A stretch of DNA of 64,000 bases from Rutidosis leptorrhynchoides. Lineage: Eukaryota; Streptophyta; Magnoliopsida; Asterales; Asteraceae. The translations under genes and the position numbers were made by a program. The stretch covers positions 73,725,501-73,789,500 of the forward strand of contig NC_092339.1 in NCBI RefSeq assembly GCF_046630445.1, in the 5' to 3' direction. Shown here in pieces: positions 46,490 through 59,479 of this stretch. The notes beneath the pieces were generated by a model. That model ran no database searches and was not told the DNA's origin. It saw only the letters and a list, made by a program, of their open reading frames with translations. The number at the start of each line of letters is the position of its first letter. Positions within the stretch are counted from its first letter, which is position 1.

Positions 46490-48462
46490 TGATGTGTGCG
46501 AGGGGTACTAGGAAATAGTATTATTTTTACAACGAAATACTATTAAATACGATACAATTTTACACAAGATATTTATTTATTTATAGAATGGATATACCTA
46601 ACCCTTGCTACAACACTTATAGGCAGTGTACCTAATCGTACAGTAGTGTAGTTTTTAGTAAGTCCGGTTCGTCCACAGGGAACTCTTAAACAAGCTTAAC
46701 GCTATAATTTTAAAAACTATATTTGTAAAAATACAAAAATATATATAAGTAGTATTATTATTATAAAAGGGGGTTTTTACCGTTTAATGACCGGTTTGTC
46801 GATTTTAAAAATTTAGTCGCAGTTAAAACCTAATGTAAAATATTAAATAAATAAAAGACTTAATTTAAAGAGTAAAGTAAATAACGATAATGAAATTGCG
46901 ATAAATAAAAATGCGATAAATAAAAAAGTACGACAATTAAAGAGTACGATAATTAAAAGTGCAATTAAATACAATGACAATAAATAAAAGTGCGATAATT
47001 AAAAGTGCAATTAAATATGAAATAAAAGAATTATGCTTATTTAAACTTCCGTAACCATGATGTTTGACGTGTTGATTTTAGTTTATTCCCATGGGTTAAT
47101 TGTCCTTTGTCCTGGATTATTCGATATGTCCATACGGATTTGTCCATAATAGTCCATCAGTCATAAATATAAAGTGCAAAAGTCTTCGTCAAATTATTCT
47201 TATTCCCGAAGTTAAATATTCCAACTAATTGGGGATTCGAATTGTAACAAGGTTTTAATACTTTGTTTAATGAATACACCAGGTTATCGACTGCGTGTAA
47301 ACAAGGTTTTACTACTTTGTTAACAATTACACCAATTACCCTTGAATGTAATCCACCCCTGTTTCAACAAATCTATTAACTATTAATCCAGTTCCGTGTC
47401 CGGTAAAATGAATAATTATTGATATTTATAGATATCCCGCCCACCGTACCCAGTCAAGCGTATGTGGTTATATATAAATACGTCAAATTATAAGTCTATA
47501 TATTAATTTAACAAGGTATCGTTTAGTTAATATAAAACCCATTAATAGCCCATAGTCTAATTTCCACAAGTGTCGTTCTTTTATCCAAACCTCAATTATG
47601 GTACAAAGCCCAATTACCCAATCTTAATATTTTTAGCCCAACATCATGATTACTTCGTCTTAAATAAGCATAATAATAACTTAGCTACGAGACATTAAAT
47701 TAAAAATAACATTAACCATAACTTACAGTGATTAAAAATAGCGTAGCGTTACACGGACAGAATTTCGACTTACACCCTTACAACATTCGCTAACATACCC
47801 TTATTATTAGAATTTAAAATTAAAATTAAAATTAAAATATAAATATAAATATATTTACGTATATAGATAGAGAGATGGATGGATATATATTTTTAAAACT
47901 GAGCCAAAACACGCGAATTTATAGCATCAGGCCTGTCACCTACTGCCATGCGATCGCATGGCTTTTTGCCTTCCAGGCCATGCGATCGCATGGCCCCTTT
48001 TTCCAGCTCATAAGACTTTGTTTCTTTGCTTGCCGACGGTTTATAATAATATATATAATATATAAATAATTTTAAGAATTATTTAAATATTATATTATAT
48101 TCATGTGCATAGTTGACTTGTAATTTTTAGTCCGTTGCGTCGAGCGTTGAGAGTTGACTTTGGTCCCGGTTCCGGATTTTCGAACGTCCTTGTGTATAAT
48201 TTAATATCTTGTACTTTATGTTTTGCGTCTTGTACTCTTGTAATTTTGAGACGTTTCTTATCAATAATTGGAACCACTTTGATTGTATTTTGTACTTTTG
48301 AGCTTTTTGGTCGTTTGCGTCTTCAATTTGTTGAATCTGTCTTTTGTCTTCACCTTTTATTATTTTAACGAATATCACTTGTAAATAGAACAATTGCAAC
48401 TAAAAGCTTGTCTTTCTTGAGGGATAATGCTATGAAATATATGTTCGTTTTTAGCATTATCA
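46490..48462 (-). repeat. 5' LTR of B1
   Basis: Pairs with 6706-8677. U3 palindromes are at 47945-47962 (GCCATGCGATCGCATGGC) and 47976-47995 (GGCCATGCGATCGCATGGCC). TATAAATT box is at 47916-47923 on the minus strand. The right end ATTATCA is followed by GGTAC, the target duplication, and then H gag. Confidence 0.93.
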
Positions 48463-50736
48463 GGTACGCCAAAAGAAGATCCAAATGAACATCTTCGAAC
48501 CTTTAATAGGATCTGTACTCTAATTAAAATCAGAGAAGTTGAGGATGAATAGATATATCTCATGTTGTTTTCCTAGAATTTAAAGGGAGAAGCCAAAGAT
48601 TGGTTAGAATCGTTACCTGAAGGGGCGATTGATACATGGGATGTTTTAGTTGAAAAATTTCTTAAAAGATTCTTTCCGGCATCTAAATCCATGAGACTTC
48701 AAGGAGAAATTATTACGTTCACGCAAAAGCCAAATGAAACATTATATGAGGCGTGGACAAGATTCAGAAAGTTATTGAGAGGATGTCCTCAGCATGGTTT
48801 AGATACTTATCAAATAGTACAAATATTCTACCAAGGTTACGATGTTACTACACGAAAAGACATCGACACAGCAGCTGGTGGTTCCATTATAAAGAAAACC
48901 GCAACCGAAGCTCACAAAATCATTGATAACACAGCATCCCACTCGCATGAGTGGCATCAAGAAAAAGATATCTTTCATTCATCTAAAGCGGCTAGAGCCG
49001 ATTCTAGTCATGACTTTGATTCTGTTTCCGCAAAAATAGATGCTTTCGAAAGACAAATGGAAAAGATGACTAAAGATATTCACGCAATACGAATCAGTTG
49101 TGAGCAATGCGGTGGACCACACTTAATGAAAGATTACCACATCGAGCAAACGATGGAACAACATGAGAATGTTTCCTACATGAACCAAAGGCCGAGAAAT
49201 AATTATCAAAATAATTTTCAACCGCCAAGGCCAAACTTCAATCGAAATCAAAACATTCTTTACAATCCAAATGGACCCAACAATAACTCGTACAACCAAC
49301 AAGGTCCGAATAACCAACCAACTCAAAATAATACTTTCAATCAACAAAGACCTGGCTTATATAAACCACCACAACAAACCGAATATAAAAATCTAAATCT
49401 GGAAGAAATGATGGCAAAGCTAATGGAATCTCAAACACAATTTATTACATCTCAAACCTAAACAAATGAGAGGTTTGATCAGTCATTAAGAACTCAACAA
49501 GCTTCCATTTTGAATCTAGAAAAACACGTAGGTACTCTTGCTAGCTTGATGAGTAAGAGGGAACAAGGAAAGCTACCGAGTGATACTGAAGTAAATCCTC
49601 GGAATGAGAATGTTAATATGGTATCAACGAATTCTGAAAAACTAGCATCAGAAGATGAGAAGGTTTTCGATGTGAGTAACAATGAAGAAGTTACGCCACC
49701 ACCACTACCCGAGTATGTAAAGCCAGTGGTGGCACCATATAGACCACCCATCCCGTTTCCAAGAAAAGGAGTTGAGTATGAGCAAGTAGTAGGTAATAAA
49801 GTTTGTGATACCTCTGGAAAGAAGAAGAAGAATAAGAAAGTGCAAGAAAAAAAAACCATAGAAGTAAACACGGTGAAGACAGTTCCACCAAAACCTCCAC
49901 CCAGGGTGGGTGATCCGGGTGAATTTATTGTTCCTTGTCTACTTAGTGATTGTGTCATGTATGATGCACTAGTAGATTTAGGTGCGAGTGTGAGTGTTAT
50001 GCCTCTTTCATTATATAAGAGATTAGGAGTAGGTGAGTTAAGTCCAACGAAAATGAGTGTTCGACTCTTTGATCAAACCATTAGGCACCCAGTTGGAATT
50101 GCTGACAACCTACCCGTTCAAATGGGTAATTTAACCTTTTTAGTCGAATTTATTGTCATTGACATAGGAGAGGACCCAAACATTCCTCTAATTTTAGGTC
50201 GACCATTCTTAGCGTCTACCGGGGCGTTATTTGATGTAAGAGAGGGTAGAATGACACTTAGTAATGATGAAAAATCGGTCACCTTTGTGAGTCGGAAGGC
50301 TAAATCTCCACCAACAAAAACCGTTGAACCAATAAAAATGATTGGAAAGAACCATGTTGTTTTACCAACTCCAACGGTAGTGCTTAACAATAATAAAACG
50401 CCTAAGTGTGGGGAAAATGAAGTAACACCTAATGATGACTTGATAACAAAGAACCCCATTGTTGATATGAAATTAAATGACTCCGTTATTAACAGTTCAA
50501 TGAAGAAACTTATTAAAGGATTCGCGATGCTAGAACCAAGGGGAACTTTAAGTTATGTAACCGGTTAGTATCCAATCTATCACCTAAAAAAAAAAGCGAA
50601 ACTAGTTGAATTTGTGGATATTACACAGAAATTCGACCAATGGCTTAAAGCAAAAATCACAGATATGCAAGTTGATTATGGTCCAAAAGAAATTGACAAT
50701 GAAGTTAATCACAAATTCGACACCACAGCTACCTAA
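48463..50736 (+). pseudogene. gag-protease of element H (non-autonomous)
   Basis: Resumes the gag frame split by B1: GTPKEDPNEHLRTFNRICTL, with TAG at 48550 and 48574 (Gln and Trp codons in B1/B2). It is then open through LKGEAKDWLESLPEGAIDTW, NETLYEAWTRFRKLLRGCPQ and a zinc knuckle with its last Cys lost (CEQCGGPHLMKDY). After TAA at 49459, in the same frame, come a Pro-rich linker, a Lys-rich stretch (GKKKKNKKVQEKK) and a protease with intact D156-LGAS (counting from 49510) and LILGRPFLAS. TAG at 50566 and a run of ten A then precede the tail DITQKFDQWLKAKITDM, ending NEVNHKFDTTAT. No RT, RNase H or integrase exists between protease and tail. H needed help from other elements. Confidence 0.85.
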
Positions 50737-53039
50737 GTGTAGGGAAATTCAAATGTTCTAAAAAGAAAACGTTGTCTAGAGTTAGTTGTTCTGTTCTCGT
50801 GTAGTTCCGAGAATGGAATCCGATTGGTCTTTTCCACTAGTAGACACTAAAGAACTAGTTTTCTCCCTCCATTCTGAATTTTTGTTTTAGAGGTTTTGTA
50901 TGAAATTAATATTCTTTTTAAATTTAAGTTTTGTGTGAATTTAAAAACAAAATTTACTTTATTTCATTAAGTTTAAAAATTGATTTCTAAAATTTGTCGT
51001 GAGTTAAAGACTAGATCATAGAATCGAAATTGCTTTACCCAAAGATGGGGCAAAAAATTTTGTTATCATTATTTTTAATATTACTGATCTAAAATATGTC
51101 AAAAAAAAAAAATTTAAAAAACCCGAAAATCTTTGTTTTTAAAACACTCGCTTTAAAACGGCAAATTTTAATTATTCATTTAAATTGTTTTAATAAATAA
51201 AGGTTTTATAAAAAAATATATATATATTATATATATGTTTGTAGTTTATCTTATGTACAAAACAGGGTAAAACAGTGCATTTTCAAAGACTGACATTAAG
51301 ATCAGCAAAAGCTACTCATTTTAACGACAAGACGTAAAATATCAAATGTGATATAAAATAATATGTTTGCAAACTCGGTATTTTTAATCATTTTTCTACA
51401 CTAATCACCCTCATGAATTTAAATTTTTACTGATTTCTTGCAAATGAGGGAATTGCAAGATCTCAAGTGTGGGGAAGGGTTATAAATTCTCTCGAGTTTA
51501 CACTTAGTTTAATTGCTAAATTTTGTGAAAATTTGAAAAAATTTCAACTAAATAAATTCAAAATCATGTTTATACATATTTATGAACGATAAAACTAGGT
51601 TATAATACCGAAATTATTGTTACCTCGGAGAGAACATAAATGGAGAAACAACTCAAAACGTTTGAATTCATTTAAAATGGAATAAATGAGAATAAAAAGG
51701 CAAAGAAAAGAATAAATAAAAGCTAAGTGTGGGAAGAATTTACCAAGTTCTTCAAAACATATATCACATATTTGTACAAGATTATTGCATGTACTTTTGC
51801 TTTGGACTAAACTAATCAGTTTTACCCGATTTACTGTAATATATTTGAAAGAAAGATGGATCTACACGATGAATCAATTCCATCATTAAAAGGAAGTAAA
51901 GTCTTCCGAAAAATAAATGCGCTTCTTGATTTAGGTCAGGAAGTTGTCGTCCAGACCAGCTGTAGTTTGACGAAAAATCTAGAAAAGTCATCTCTAAAAT
52001 CAGCAGGAAATCCACGGACCTCAGCATCAAACAGGGTCGCCATGTGGTCAGACTTATCCTAACCATGAGAGGATCTGTCTCGTAAAATGGGGAGGGTGCC
52101 GTGCAAATTAGCTTAATAAGACTAATGAATCAGACCCCCAGAAAGGATAATCTCCTTAAAGATAAAAAAATCAGCTTTTAAGACTGATATTACTCAATCC
52201 TTGAGATTGACCTTAAAAATTGAGAATTCATACTCACGGAATTCAATGATATCTAAACTCGAACTTGAACGAGAAAATATTTTGATCAAAATTAAAACCG
52301 ATTTGTTTTCTGAAAACCTATTTTCAACGCGTTCATTACCACTGAACGTAAAATCCTAAGATTTCATCAGAATTCATTAGGTCACCTGAACCAAATCGGG
52401 TGTCAACCATAAGAACGGTGGTTGCATAGCATGGTCAAAGACAGGACCTTGTGCCAGACCAAAAAATTATAGGGTGATCTTTGCTATTGCTCCTACAAAG
52501 GATAGTAATTGCATCCGACACGTTGTGGACCATGAACATCTGCATGTTATTAGACATTGCCTTAACAGTTGCTTGTTCATCGCTTTCCTTTACAACCGGA
52601 CGGTAGTTTATCGAAAGGTAATATACGGAGCAAGTATACTGGACGTGTTGCTTTCCTAATACAAAGTTAGCAAGTGGGTGACACAAAACCGTAAGTTTTG
52701 AGCTAAAATTTTAAAAATCTGAAACCCACAAAACCCACAAAAACATTTTGCAAACACCGGTGAAAGGTTATTTCGGAAAACTTATCTAGGGTAAAATCTA
52801 GCTTGAATTTTCAAAAGTTCAAATGTTTTCATAAAGATCCAATTTCCTTAAAGGATCTAAATTTTTATAGTCATGTGGGACTGTAAACTACATTGTTACT
52901 ATCATTGTTTATACAGCCGTATCAAAATCACTGATGTATAAAGTGTGAGAATAAAAAAAAGTGTGATTTGAGTGAAGTGTGATTTAATTTCAAGTTATGT
53001 ATTGCTTGAGGACAAGCAACGTTTAAGTGTGGGGATATT
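50737..53039 (+). other. H 3' region and polypurine tract
   Basis: Begins with the spacer seen after integrase in B1/B2 (TTGTCTAGAGTTAGTT, TTCTCGTGTAGTTCC). It then jumps to sequence related to the B2 intron-like spacer and to the common 3' region (inverted match to 11073-13000). aORF1 and aORF2 are missing. AAGTGTGGGGATATT (53025-53039) is the polypurine tract directly before the LTR. Confidence 0.75.
51856..52062 (+). CDS. Conserved 68-aa small ORF in 3' region (H copy)
   Basis: Same length, start and stop as in B1 and B2, with MDLHDESIPSLKGSK, LDLGQEVVVQTSCSLTKNLE and RVAMWSDLS. H belongs to a different subfamily with different protease and LTR, so survival of this frame is notable. The antisense frame is also open here (84 codons). 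Confidence 0.35.
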   Translation: MDLHDESIPSLKGSKVFRKINALLDLGQEVVVQTSCSLTKNLEKSSLKSAGNPRTSASNRVAMWSDLS

Positions 53040-53460
53040 TGATAGTGCTCCAAATGAACATATATTTAGGCGCAATATCCTTCCAACATGTAAAGCTTTT
53101 AGTTGCAATTGTTCTATTTTTATGTAATAATCGGTTAAATAAATAAGTGCGAAGACAAAAGACAGAATCGACGATTTGAAGACGCAAATGATCAAAAAGC
53201 TAAAAACTACAAAGTACAATCCAAGTGGTTCAATTTATTGATGAGAAACGCCTAAAAATGATAAGAGTACAAGCCGCAAAATGTAAAGTACAAGATATCT
53301 AAGCATACGAAAAGGCGTTCGAAAATTCAGAACTGAGACATAAACCGAGCATCAACGTACAACTCAACGGAGCTAAAATTACAAGTCAACTATGCACAAG
53401 AATATAATATAATATATATATAATTATATAAAATTATATATTATTATATTATATATTATA

Positions 53461-53668
53461 CTCCCTCTGTCTCATTCCAATAGTCCACAGACAAAAAAAC
53501 ACGCAGTTTTAGGAAATCCCACTAACTTCATTTCTCCACCAATGAAATATCTTCTCTCTCCAGAGCTACCAATGAAATATCTTCTTTCCTTTCTATTTAT
53601 GGAAGTGGACTATCAGAATGGAACAGCCCAAAATGGAATACTGCCCTATTGGAATGAGACGGAGGTAG
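53461..53668. mobile_element. Stowaway-like MITE in H LTR
   Basis: 208 bp. Terminal inverted repeats are CTCCCTCTGTCTCATTCCAA and, on the other strand, CTACCTCCGTCTCATTCCAA, matching at 21 of the first 23 bases. The flanking target duplication is TA (53459-53460 and 53669-53670). CTCCCTCYGTC ends and a TA duplication are the signature of Stowaway elements mobilised by Tc1/mariner-type transposases. It has no coding capacity; the 83-codon frame across it is chance. Confidence 0.9.
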
Positions 53669-53722
53669 TAATATTCAGCAGCCCACGTTTAACTCAATTT
53701 GGTGAGCTGGAATCCAAAGCTT

Positions 53723-53796
53723 CGCACTCGCGGAGCTGTAAGGCACAAAAGTACCGCACTCGCGGAGCTGTACAGTTCAAAGTGGGCCTATAAAAG
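53723..53796 (+). promoter_or_regulatory. H LTR promoter: paired repeats and TATA box
   Basis: CGCACTCGCGGAGCTGTA occurs twice (53723-53740 and 53755-53772), 32 bases apart, followed 17 bases later by TATAAAAG (53789-53796). This matches the layout of the B LTRs, where paired palindromes 31-32 bases apart lie upstream of TATAAATT. The repeats look like a twofold binding site in U3. Confidence 0.65.
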
Positions 53797-54905
53797 CTCA
53801 CGCATTCTACTCGAATTCTACACACCTTTTTCCAATCTCTCAATCTCTATATGTAATATATTTATATTATAATTATAATTTTAATTTAAGATTAATAATA
53901 AATTATGGTTTAGTTGGGTTATTGTAAGAAATGTTTTACGGGTTTTAAAGTCGGAGTTCTGTCCATGTAACGCTACGCGATTAATAACCACTGTAAGTTA
54001 TGTTCCTCCTTTTTAAATTAATGTCTCGTAACTAAGTTATTATTATGCTTATTTGAGCCGAAGTAATCGTGATGTTGGACTAAATATTTAAGATGGGGTT
54101 ATTGGATTTTGTACCATAATTTGGGTTTGGACAAAAGACCGACACTTGTGAGCATTGGACTATTGACTATTAATTGGTAGGGGGTATTATCTAATTGAAT
54201 AACAACTCATTGGAACCTGACGAACCTATCTTCAAATTAGTTAATCTAATAATTATTAAATTGATTACGAATGTCCTATTTAGTGACGTTTATACAACAT
54301 CTGTTACAAATCATTTAATTAATCAATTGGATTGGGTAATTTATTATTCATTATGGTCAAGTGAATAAATTAATGTATCATGGACTAATTATAACAGGGA
54401 TGGATTACATACAAGGATAATTGGTGTAATTGTTAACAAAGTATTAAAACCTTGGATTACACGCAATCAATAACCTGGTGTAATTATTAACAAAGTATTA
54501 AAACCTTGTTACAGTTCGAATCCCTAATTAGTTGGAATATTTGACTTCGGAAATAAGGTTAATTTGATGAGCATATTATAATTATGACCGATGGACTATT
54601 ATGGGCAAAACCCATATAGGTATCAAATAAGCTATGACAAAGGACAATTAACCCAGAGTAATAAATTAAAATCAAAACGTCAAACATCATGATTACTGAA
54701 GTTTAAATAAGCATAATTCTTTTATTGTATTTCTCATCGTACTTTCATTTACTGTCATTTTATTATTCGCAATTTTATATTTCGTCATTTAATTATTGTT
54801 ATTTATTTTACGCATTTTAATTATTGTCATTTATCTTTACGCTTAAAATATAAAATCAACAAACCGGTCATTAAACGGTAAAACCCCCTTTATAATAATA
54901 GTAAT

Positions 54906-55013
<108 letters not shown>

Positions 55014-55245
55014 AATATAGTTTAAAATATATATAGCGTTAAACTCAGCTAGCTCCCTGTGGAATGAACCAGACTTACTAAAAACTACACTACTCTACGA
55101 TTAGTTACACTGCCTATTGTGTTGTAGCAAGGTTTAGGTATATCCCATCTGTAAATAAATAATTAAAACTTGTGTAACTTGTATTATATTTTGTCGTATT
55201 TCGTAATAAAAATAATAATATTTCGTATACACCTCGCATAACATC

Positions 55246-55509
55246 AACGTAAGTTACTAATGTAAGTAGCATATGGTAGAAAATAAATGATTACATTACC
55301 TCGGCCTTTTGGAAATGGTCCGACTATGTCAATTGCCCATTTGCAGAATGGCCATGGTGATGAGACTGGAATCATTGGATGCGCAGGTGCTCTGCTGATA
55401 GGTGCATGTATTTGGCAGGACTTGCAGTGCTTAATGATGCGTGCGGTATCTGCGTACATGGTAGGCCAATAATAACCCAGCCGCATAATCTTTGACACAA
55501 TAGACCTGT
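55246..55509 (-). pseudogene. T integrase: zinc domain end and core start
   Basis: Minus strand, continuing after the S2 insertion: SIVSKIMRLGYYWPTMYADT, CKSCQIHAP (the CX2C of the HHCC domain), then CKWAIDIVGPFPKGRGNV with the first catalytic Asp (AIDIVGPFP). After GRGNV the reading departs from integrase, so the core is truncated at about 55300. The style (RLGYYWPTM, GPFPKGRGNV) is that of Tat-lineage gypsy elements. H inserted just beyond, at 55245/55246; further T sequence would lie left of H, outside the window. Confidence 0.85.
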
Positions 55510-58500
55510 TGTAGTGACCCGAAATTTTCCATGTTTATATATATTAATTGAGATTGATATTTACATGACTAAATGTTTCCAACGTGTTAAGCAATCAAAC
55601 TTGTTAAGACTTGATTAAATGAAATAGGTTTCATATAGACAATTGATCACCCAAGTTGACCGGCGATTCACGAACGTTACAAAATTGTGAAAACTACATG
55701 TTGTGGTATATATAGACATATATATATGGTTGACATGAGATTATGATGAGTAAGTATCTCACTAAGTATATTAACAATGTGTGATATACATAAGAAATGA
55801 GTTTACTAAGTTAAGAAACTCGAAATGATATATATAACGATTATCGTTATGATAACGTCTACTAAATACATATGTATCATATTAAGATATTGATACACTA
55901 TATTTAACATGATAAAATTATATTTAAATATATCATTAAGTGTGTTAACAATGAACTACATATGTAAAAACAAGACTACTAACTTAAGGATTTCGAAACG
56001 AGACATATATGTAACGATTATCGTTGTAACGACATTTAAATGTATATATATCATATTAAGATATATTAATATATCATAATATCATGATAATATAATAATT
56101 TAACATCTCATTAGATATAATAAACATTGGGTTAACAACATTTAACAAGATCGTTAACTTAAAGGTTTCAAATCAACATTTACATGTAACGACTAACGAT
56201 GACTTAACGACTCAGTTAAAATATATATACATATAGTGTTTTAATATGTATTCATACACTTTTGAAAGACTTCAATACACTTATCAAAATACTTCTACTT
56301 AACAAAAATGCTTACAATTACATCCTCCTTCAGTTTCATCAACAATTCTACTCGTACGCACCCGTATTCATACTCGTACAATACACAGCTTTTAGATGTA
56401 TGTAGTATTGGTATATACACTCCAATGATCAGCTCTTAGCAGCCCATGTGAGTCGTCTAACACATATGGGAACTATCATTTGGCAACTAGCATGAAATAT
56501 CTCATAAAATTATAAAAATATGAGTAATCATTCATGACTTATTTACATGAAAACAAAATTACATATCCTTTATATCTAATCCATATACCAACGACCAAAA
56601 ACACCTACAAACACTTTCATTCTTCAATTTTCTTCATCTAATTGATCTCTCTCAAGTTCCATCTTCAAGTTCTAAGTGTTCTTCATAAATTCCATAAGTA
56701 TAGTTTCATAAAAATCAAGAATACTTCCAAGTTTGCAAGTCTACTTCCAAGCTTTCTAATCCATTCCAAGTAATCATCTAAGATCAAGGAACCTTTGTTA
56801 TTTACAGTAGGTTAAAATTCTAATTCAAGGTAATATTCATATTCAAACTTTGATTCAATTTCTACAACTATAACAATCTTATTTCCAGTGAAAATCTTAC
56901 TTGAACTGTTTTCGTGTCATGATTCTGCTTCAAGAACTTTCAAGCCATCCAAGGATCCTTTGAAGCTAGATCCATTTTTCTTATTTCTAGTAGTTTTATC
57001 CAGAAAACTTGAGGTAGTAATGATGTTCATAACATCATTCAATTCATACATATAAAGTTATCTTATTCGAAGGTTTAAACTTGTAATCACTAGAACATAG
57101 TTTAGTTAATTCTAAACTTGTTCGAAAACAAAAGTTAATCCTTCTAACTTGACTTTTAAAATTAACTAAACACATGTTCTATATCTATATGATATGCTAA
57201 CTTAATGATTTAAAACCTGGAAACACGATGAGCACCATAAAATCGGATATACGTCGTCGTAGTGAAACCGGGGGCTGTTTTGGTTTGGATAATTAAAAAC
57301 TATGATAAACTTTGATTTAAAAGTTGTTCTTCTGGGAAAATGATTTTTCATATGAACATGAAACTATATCCAAAAATCTTGGATAAACTCAAAGTGAAAG
57401 TATGTTTTTCAAAATGGTCATCAAGATGTCGTTCTTTCGACGAAAATGACTACCTCTTTAGTAATTGACATGTAACTTAAATTTCCGACTATAAACCTAT
57501 ACTTTTTATGTTTGGATTCTTAAATTAGAGTTCAATATGAAACCATAGCAATTTGATTCACTCAAAACGGATTTAAAATGAAGAAGTTATGGGTAAAACA
57601 AGATTGGATATTTTTGATCTTTTTAGCTACGGGAAATATTTAATAAATCTATAAAAATCATATCCTAGATAAATTATATTGAATTATACATGTATTCTAA
57701 TATATTATGTAATCTTGGGATACCATATACACGTATGCAAATATTTTGACATATCATATCGACCCATGTATATATATTATTTAGAACAACCATAGACACT
57801 CTATATGCAGTAATGTTGGAGTTAGCTATACAGGGTTGAGGTTGATTCCAAAAATATATATACTTTGAGTTGTGATCTATCCTGAGACGTGTATACACTG
57901 GGTCGTGGATTGATTCAAGATAATATATATATCGATTTATTTCTGTACATCTAATTATGGACAACTAGTTGTAGGTTACTAACGAGGACAGCTGACTTAA
58001 TACACTCAAATCTTTAAAACATAATAAAAATGGTTGTAATTATATTTTGATCATACTTTGATATATATGTACATATTTGTATAGGTTCGTGAATCGATCC
58101 GAGGCCAATTCTTATTTCCGAGGAAGGAAATACCTGTGAAAGTGAGTTATAGTCCCACTTTTAAAATCTAATATTTTTGGGATGAAAATACATGCAGGTT
58201 TTATAAATGATTTACAAAATAGACACAAGTACATGAAACTACATTCTATGGTTGAATTATCAAAATCGAATATGCCCCTTTTTATTAAGTCTGGTAATCT
58301 AAGAATTAGGGAACAGACACCCTAATTGACGAAAATCCTAAAGATAGATCTATTGGGCCTAACAAACCCCATCCAAAGTACCGGATGCTTTAGTACTTCG
58401 AAGTTTATATCATATCCGAAGGGTGTCCCGGAATGATGGGGATATTCTTATATATGCATCTTGTTAATGTCGGTTACCAGGTGTTCACCATATGAATGAT

Positions 58501-58974
58501 TTTTATCTCTATGCATGGGATGTGTATTGAAATATGAAATCTTGTGGTCTATTGTTACAATTTGATATATATAGGTTAAACCTATAACTCACCAACATTT
58601 TTGTTGACGTTTAAAGCATGTTTATTCTCAGGTGAATACTAAGAGCTTCCGCTGTTGCATACTAAAATAAGGACAAGATTTGGAGTCCATGTTTGTATGA
58701 TATTGTGTAAAAACTGCATTCAAGAAACATATGCCGATGTAATATATTTCTATTGTAAACCATTATGTAATGGTCGTGTGTAAACAGTATATTTTAGATT
58801 ATCATTATTTGATAATCTACGTAATCTTTTTAAAACCTTTATTGATAAAATAAAGGTTATGGTTGTTTTAAAAATGAATGCAGTCTTTGAAAAACGTCTC
58901 ATATAGAGGTCAAAACCTCGCAACGAAATCAATTAATATGGAACGTTTATAATCAATATGAACGGGACATTTCA
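55510..58974 (+). mobile_element. S2: solo LTR inserted in T integrase
   Basis: 3465 bp starting TGTAGTGACCCGAAATTTTC and ending GAACGGGACATTTCA, flanked by the 5-bp duplication CCTGT (55505-55509 and 58975-58979). No second LTR or internal region is present, so it is a solo LTR left by recombination between the LTRs of a full element. Without it the T reading HEGACALHSGHR|SIVSKIMRLG is continuous. No protein is encoded. Confidence 0.93.
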
Positions 58975-59133
58975 CCTGTGTCCCGAATGAAGAGCGCATG
59001 CACCCTCATGCACCTCGCGTACAACCTCCTCTACTTCGTTTGGGCCAATGCACCTTAAATGCGGTCCTAAATAATTCTTTCGATACAGGACGTCACCCTC
59101 AAGGGCATACATTGGTGCCTTAGTATGAACTTT
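58975..59133 (-). pseudogene. T integrase: linker and first half of zinc domain
   Basis: Reads, after a TAG, KVHTKAPMYALEGDVLYRKN, then VVREVHEGACALHSGHR, which supplies the two His of the HHCC domain. It runs directly into CCTGT and the S2 LTR. In frame with the RNase H piece upstream. Confidence 0.85.
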
Positions 59134-59469
59134 CTAAGTGTCAACAGAATCCGCAGGTGATGTGCCATCCTGCAGAAAAGCAATGATGGGTGTCATCCAC
59201 GTTGAGCTGGATTCCTCAATAGGTGCCACTAAAGGCATCATAACAATGGATTTCGCATGTAGTTCTTCTATAAGAACTCTCTTCCCCAGATGATCAAAGG
59301 CTAATGCAGCCAATTTGCTAAGCGCATCTGCCTTCTTATTTTGCCCCCGCATTACATGAGAAATTTGAAAAGCCTCAAACTTGTCAGCGAGGTTATGAAC
59401 AAGCGATAAATATTGTTGCATGGCTATGTCATGTGCCTCAAAGTCTTCGCTGACTTGGCTGCATACCAA
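59134..59469 (-). pseudogene. T RNase H C-terminal part
   Basis: LVCSQVSEDFEAHDIAMQQY, then FEAFQISHVMRGQNKKADAL with SKLAALAFDHLGKRVLIEEL. This is the C-terminal half of the extra (archaeal-type) RNase H of Tat elements, which normally follows the gypsy RNase H. The last catalytic Asp in KKADALS is kept. It starts abruptly, with a TAA just before, where it is joined to gag; protease, reverse transcriptase and the first RNase H are missing. Confidence 0.8.
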
Positions 59470-59479
59470 TTAAGTTTTT

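Larger units (their letters stand above)
6706..48462 (-). mobile_element. B1: Athila-like Ty3/gypsy retrotransposon, split by B2
   Basis: This element has LTRs at 6706-8677 and 46490-48462, both of the subfamily starting TGATGTGTGCGAGGGG on the plus strand. It is flanked by the 5-bp target duplication GGTAC (6701-6705 and 48463-48467). Coding is on the minus strand. The primer site next to the right LTR matches the 3' end of tRNA-Asp, as known for Athila. After removing B2 (9029-35650 plus one CACCC) it is about 15.1 kb, a normal Athila size. Order from right to left: LTR, leader, gag, protease, reverse transcriptase, RNase H, integrase, aORF1 remnant, aORF2, 3' region, LTR. All coding parts carry stops or frameshifts. 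Confidence 0.9.

Noticed and set aside
55287..55472. 61-codon plus-strand frame
   Set aside because: Antisense shadow of the T integrase zinc domain.
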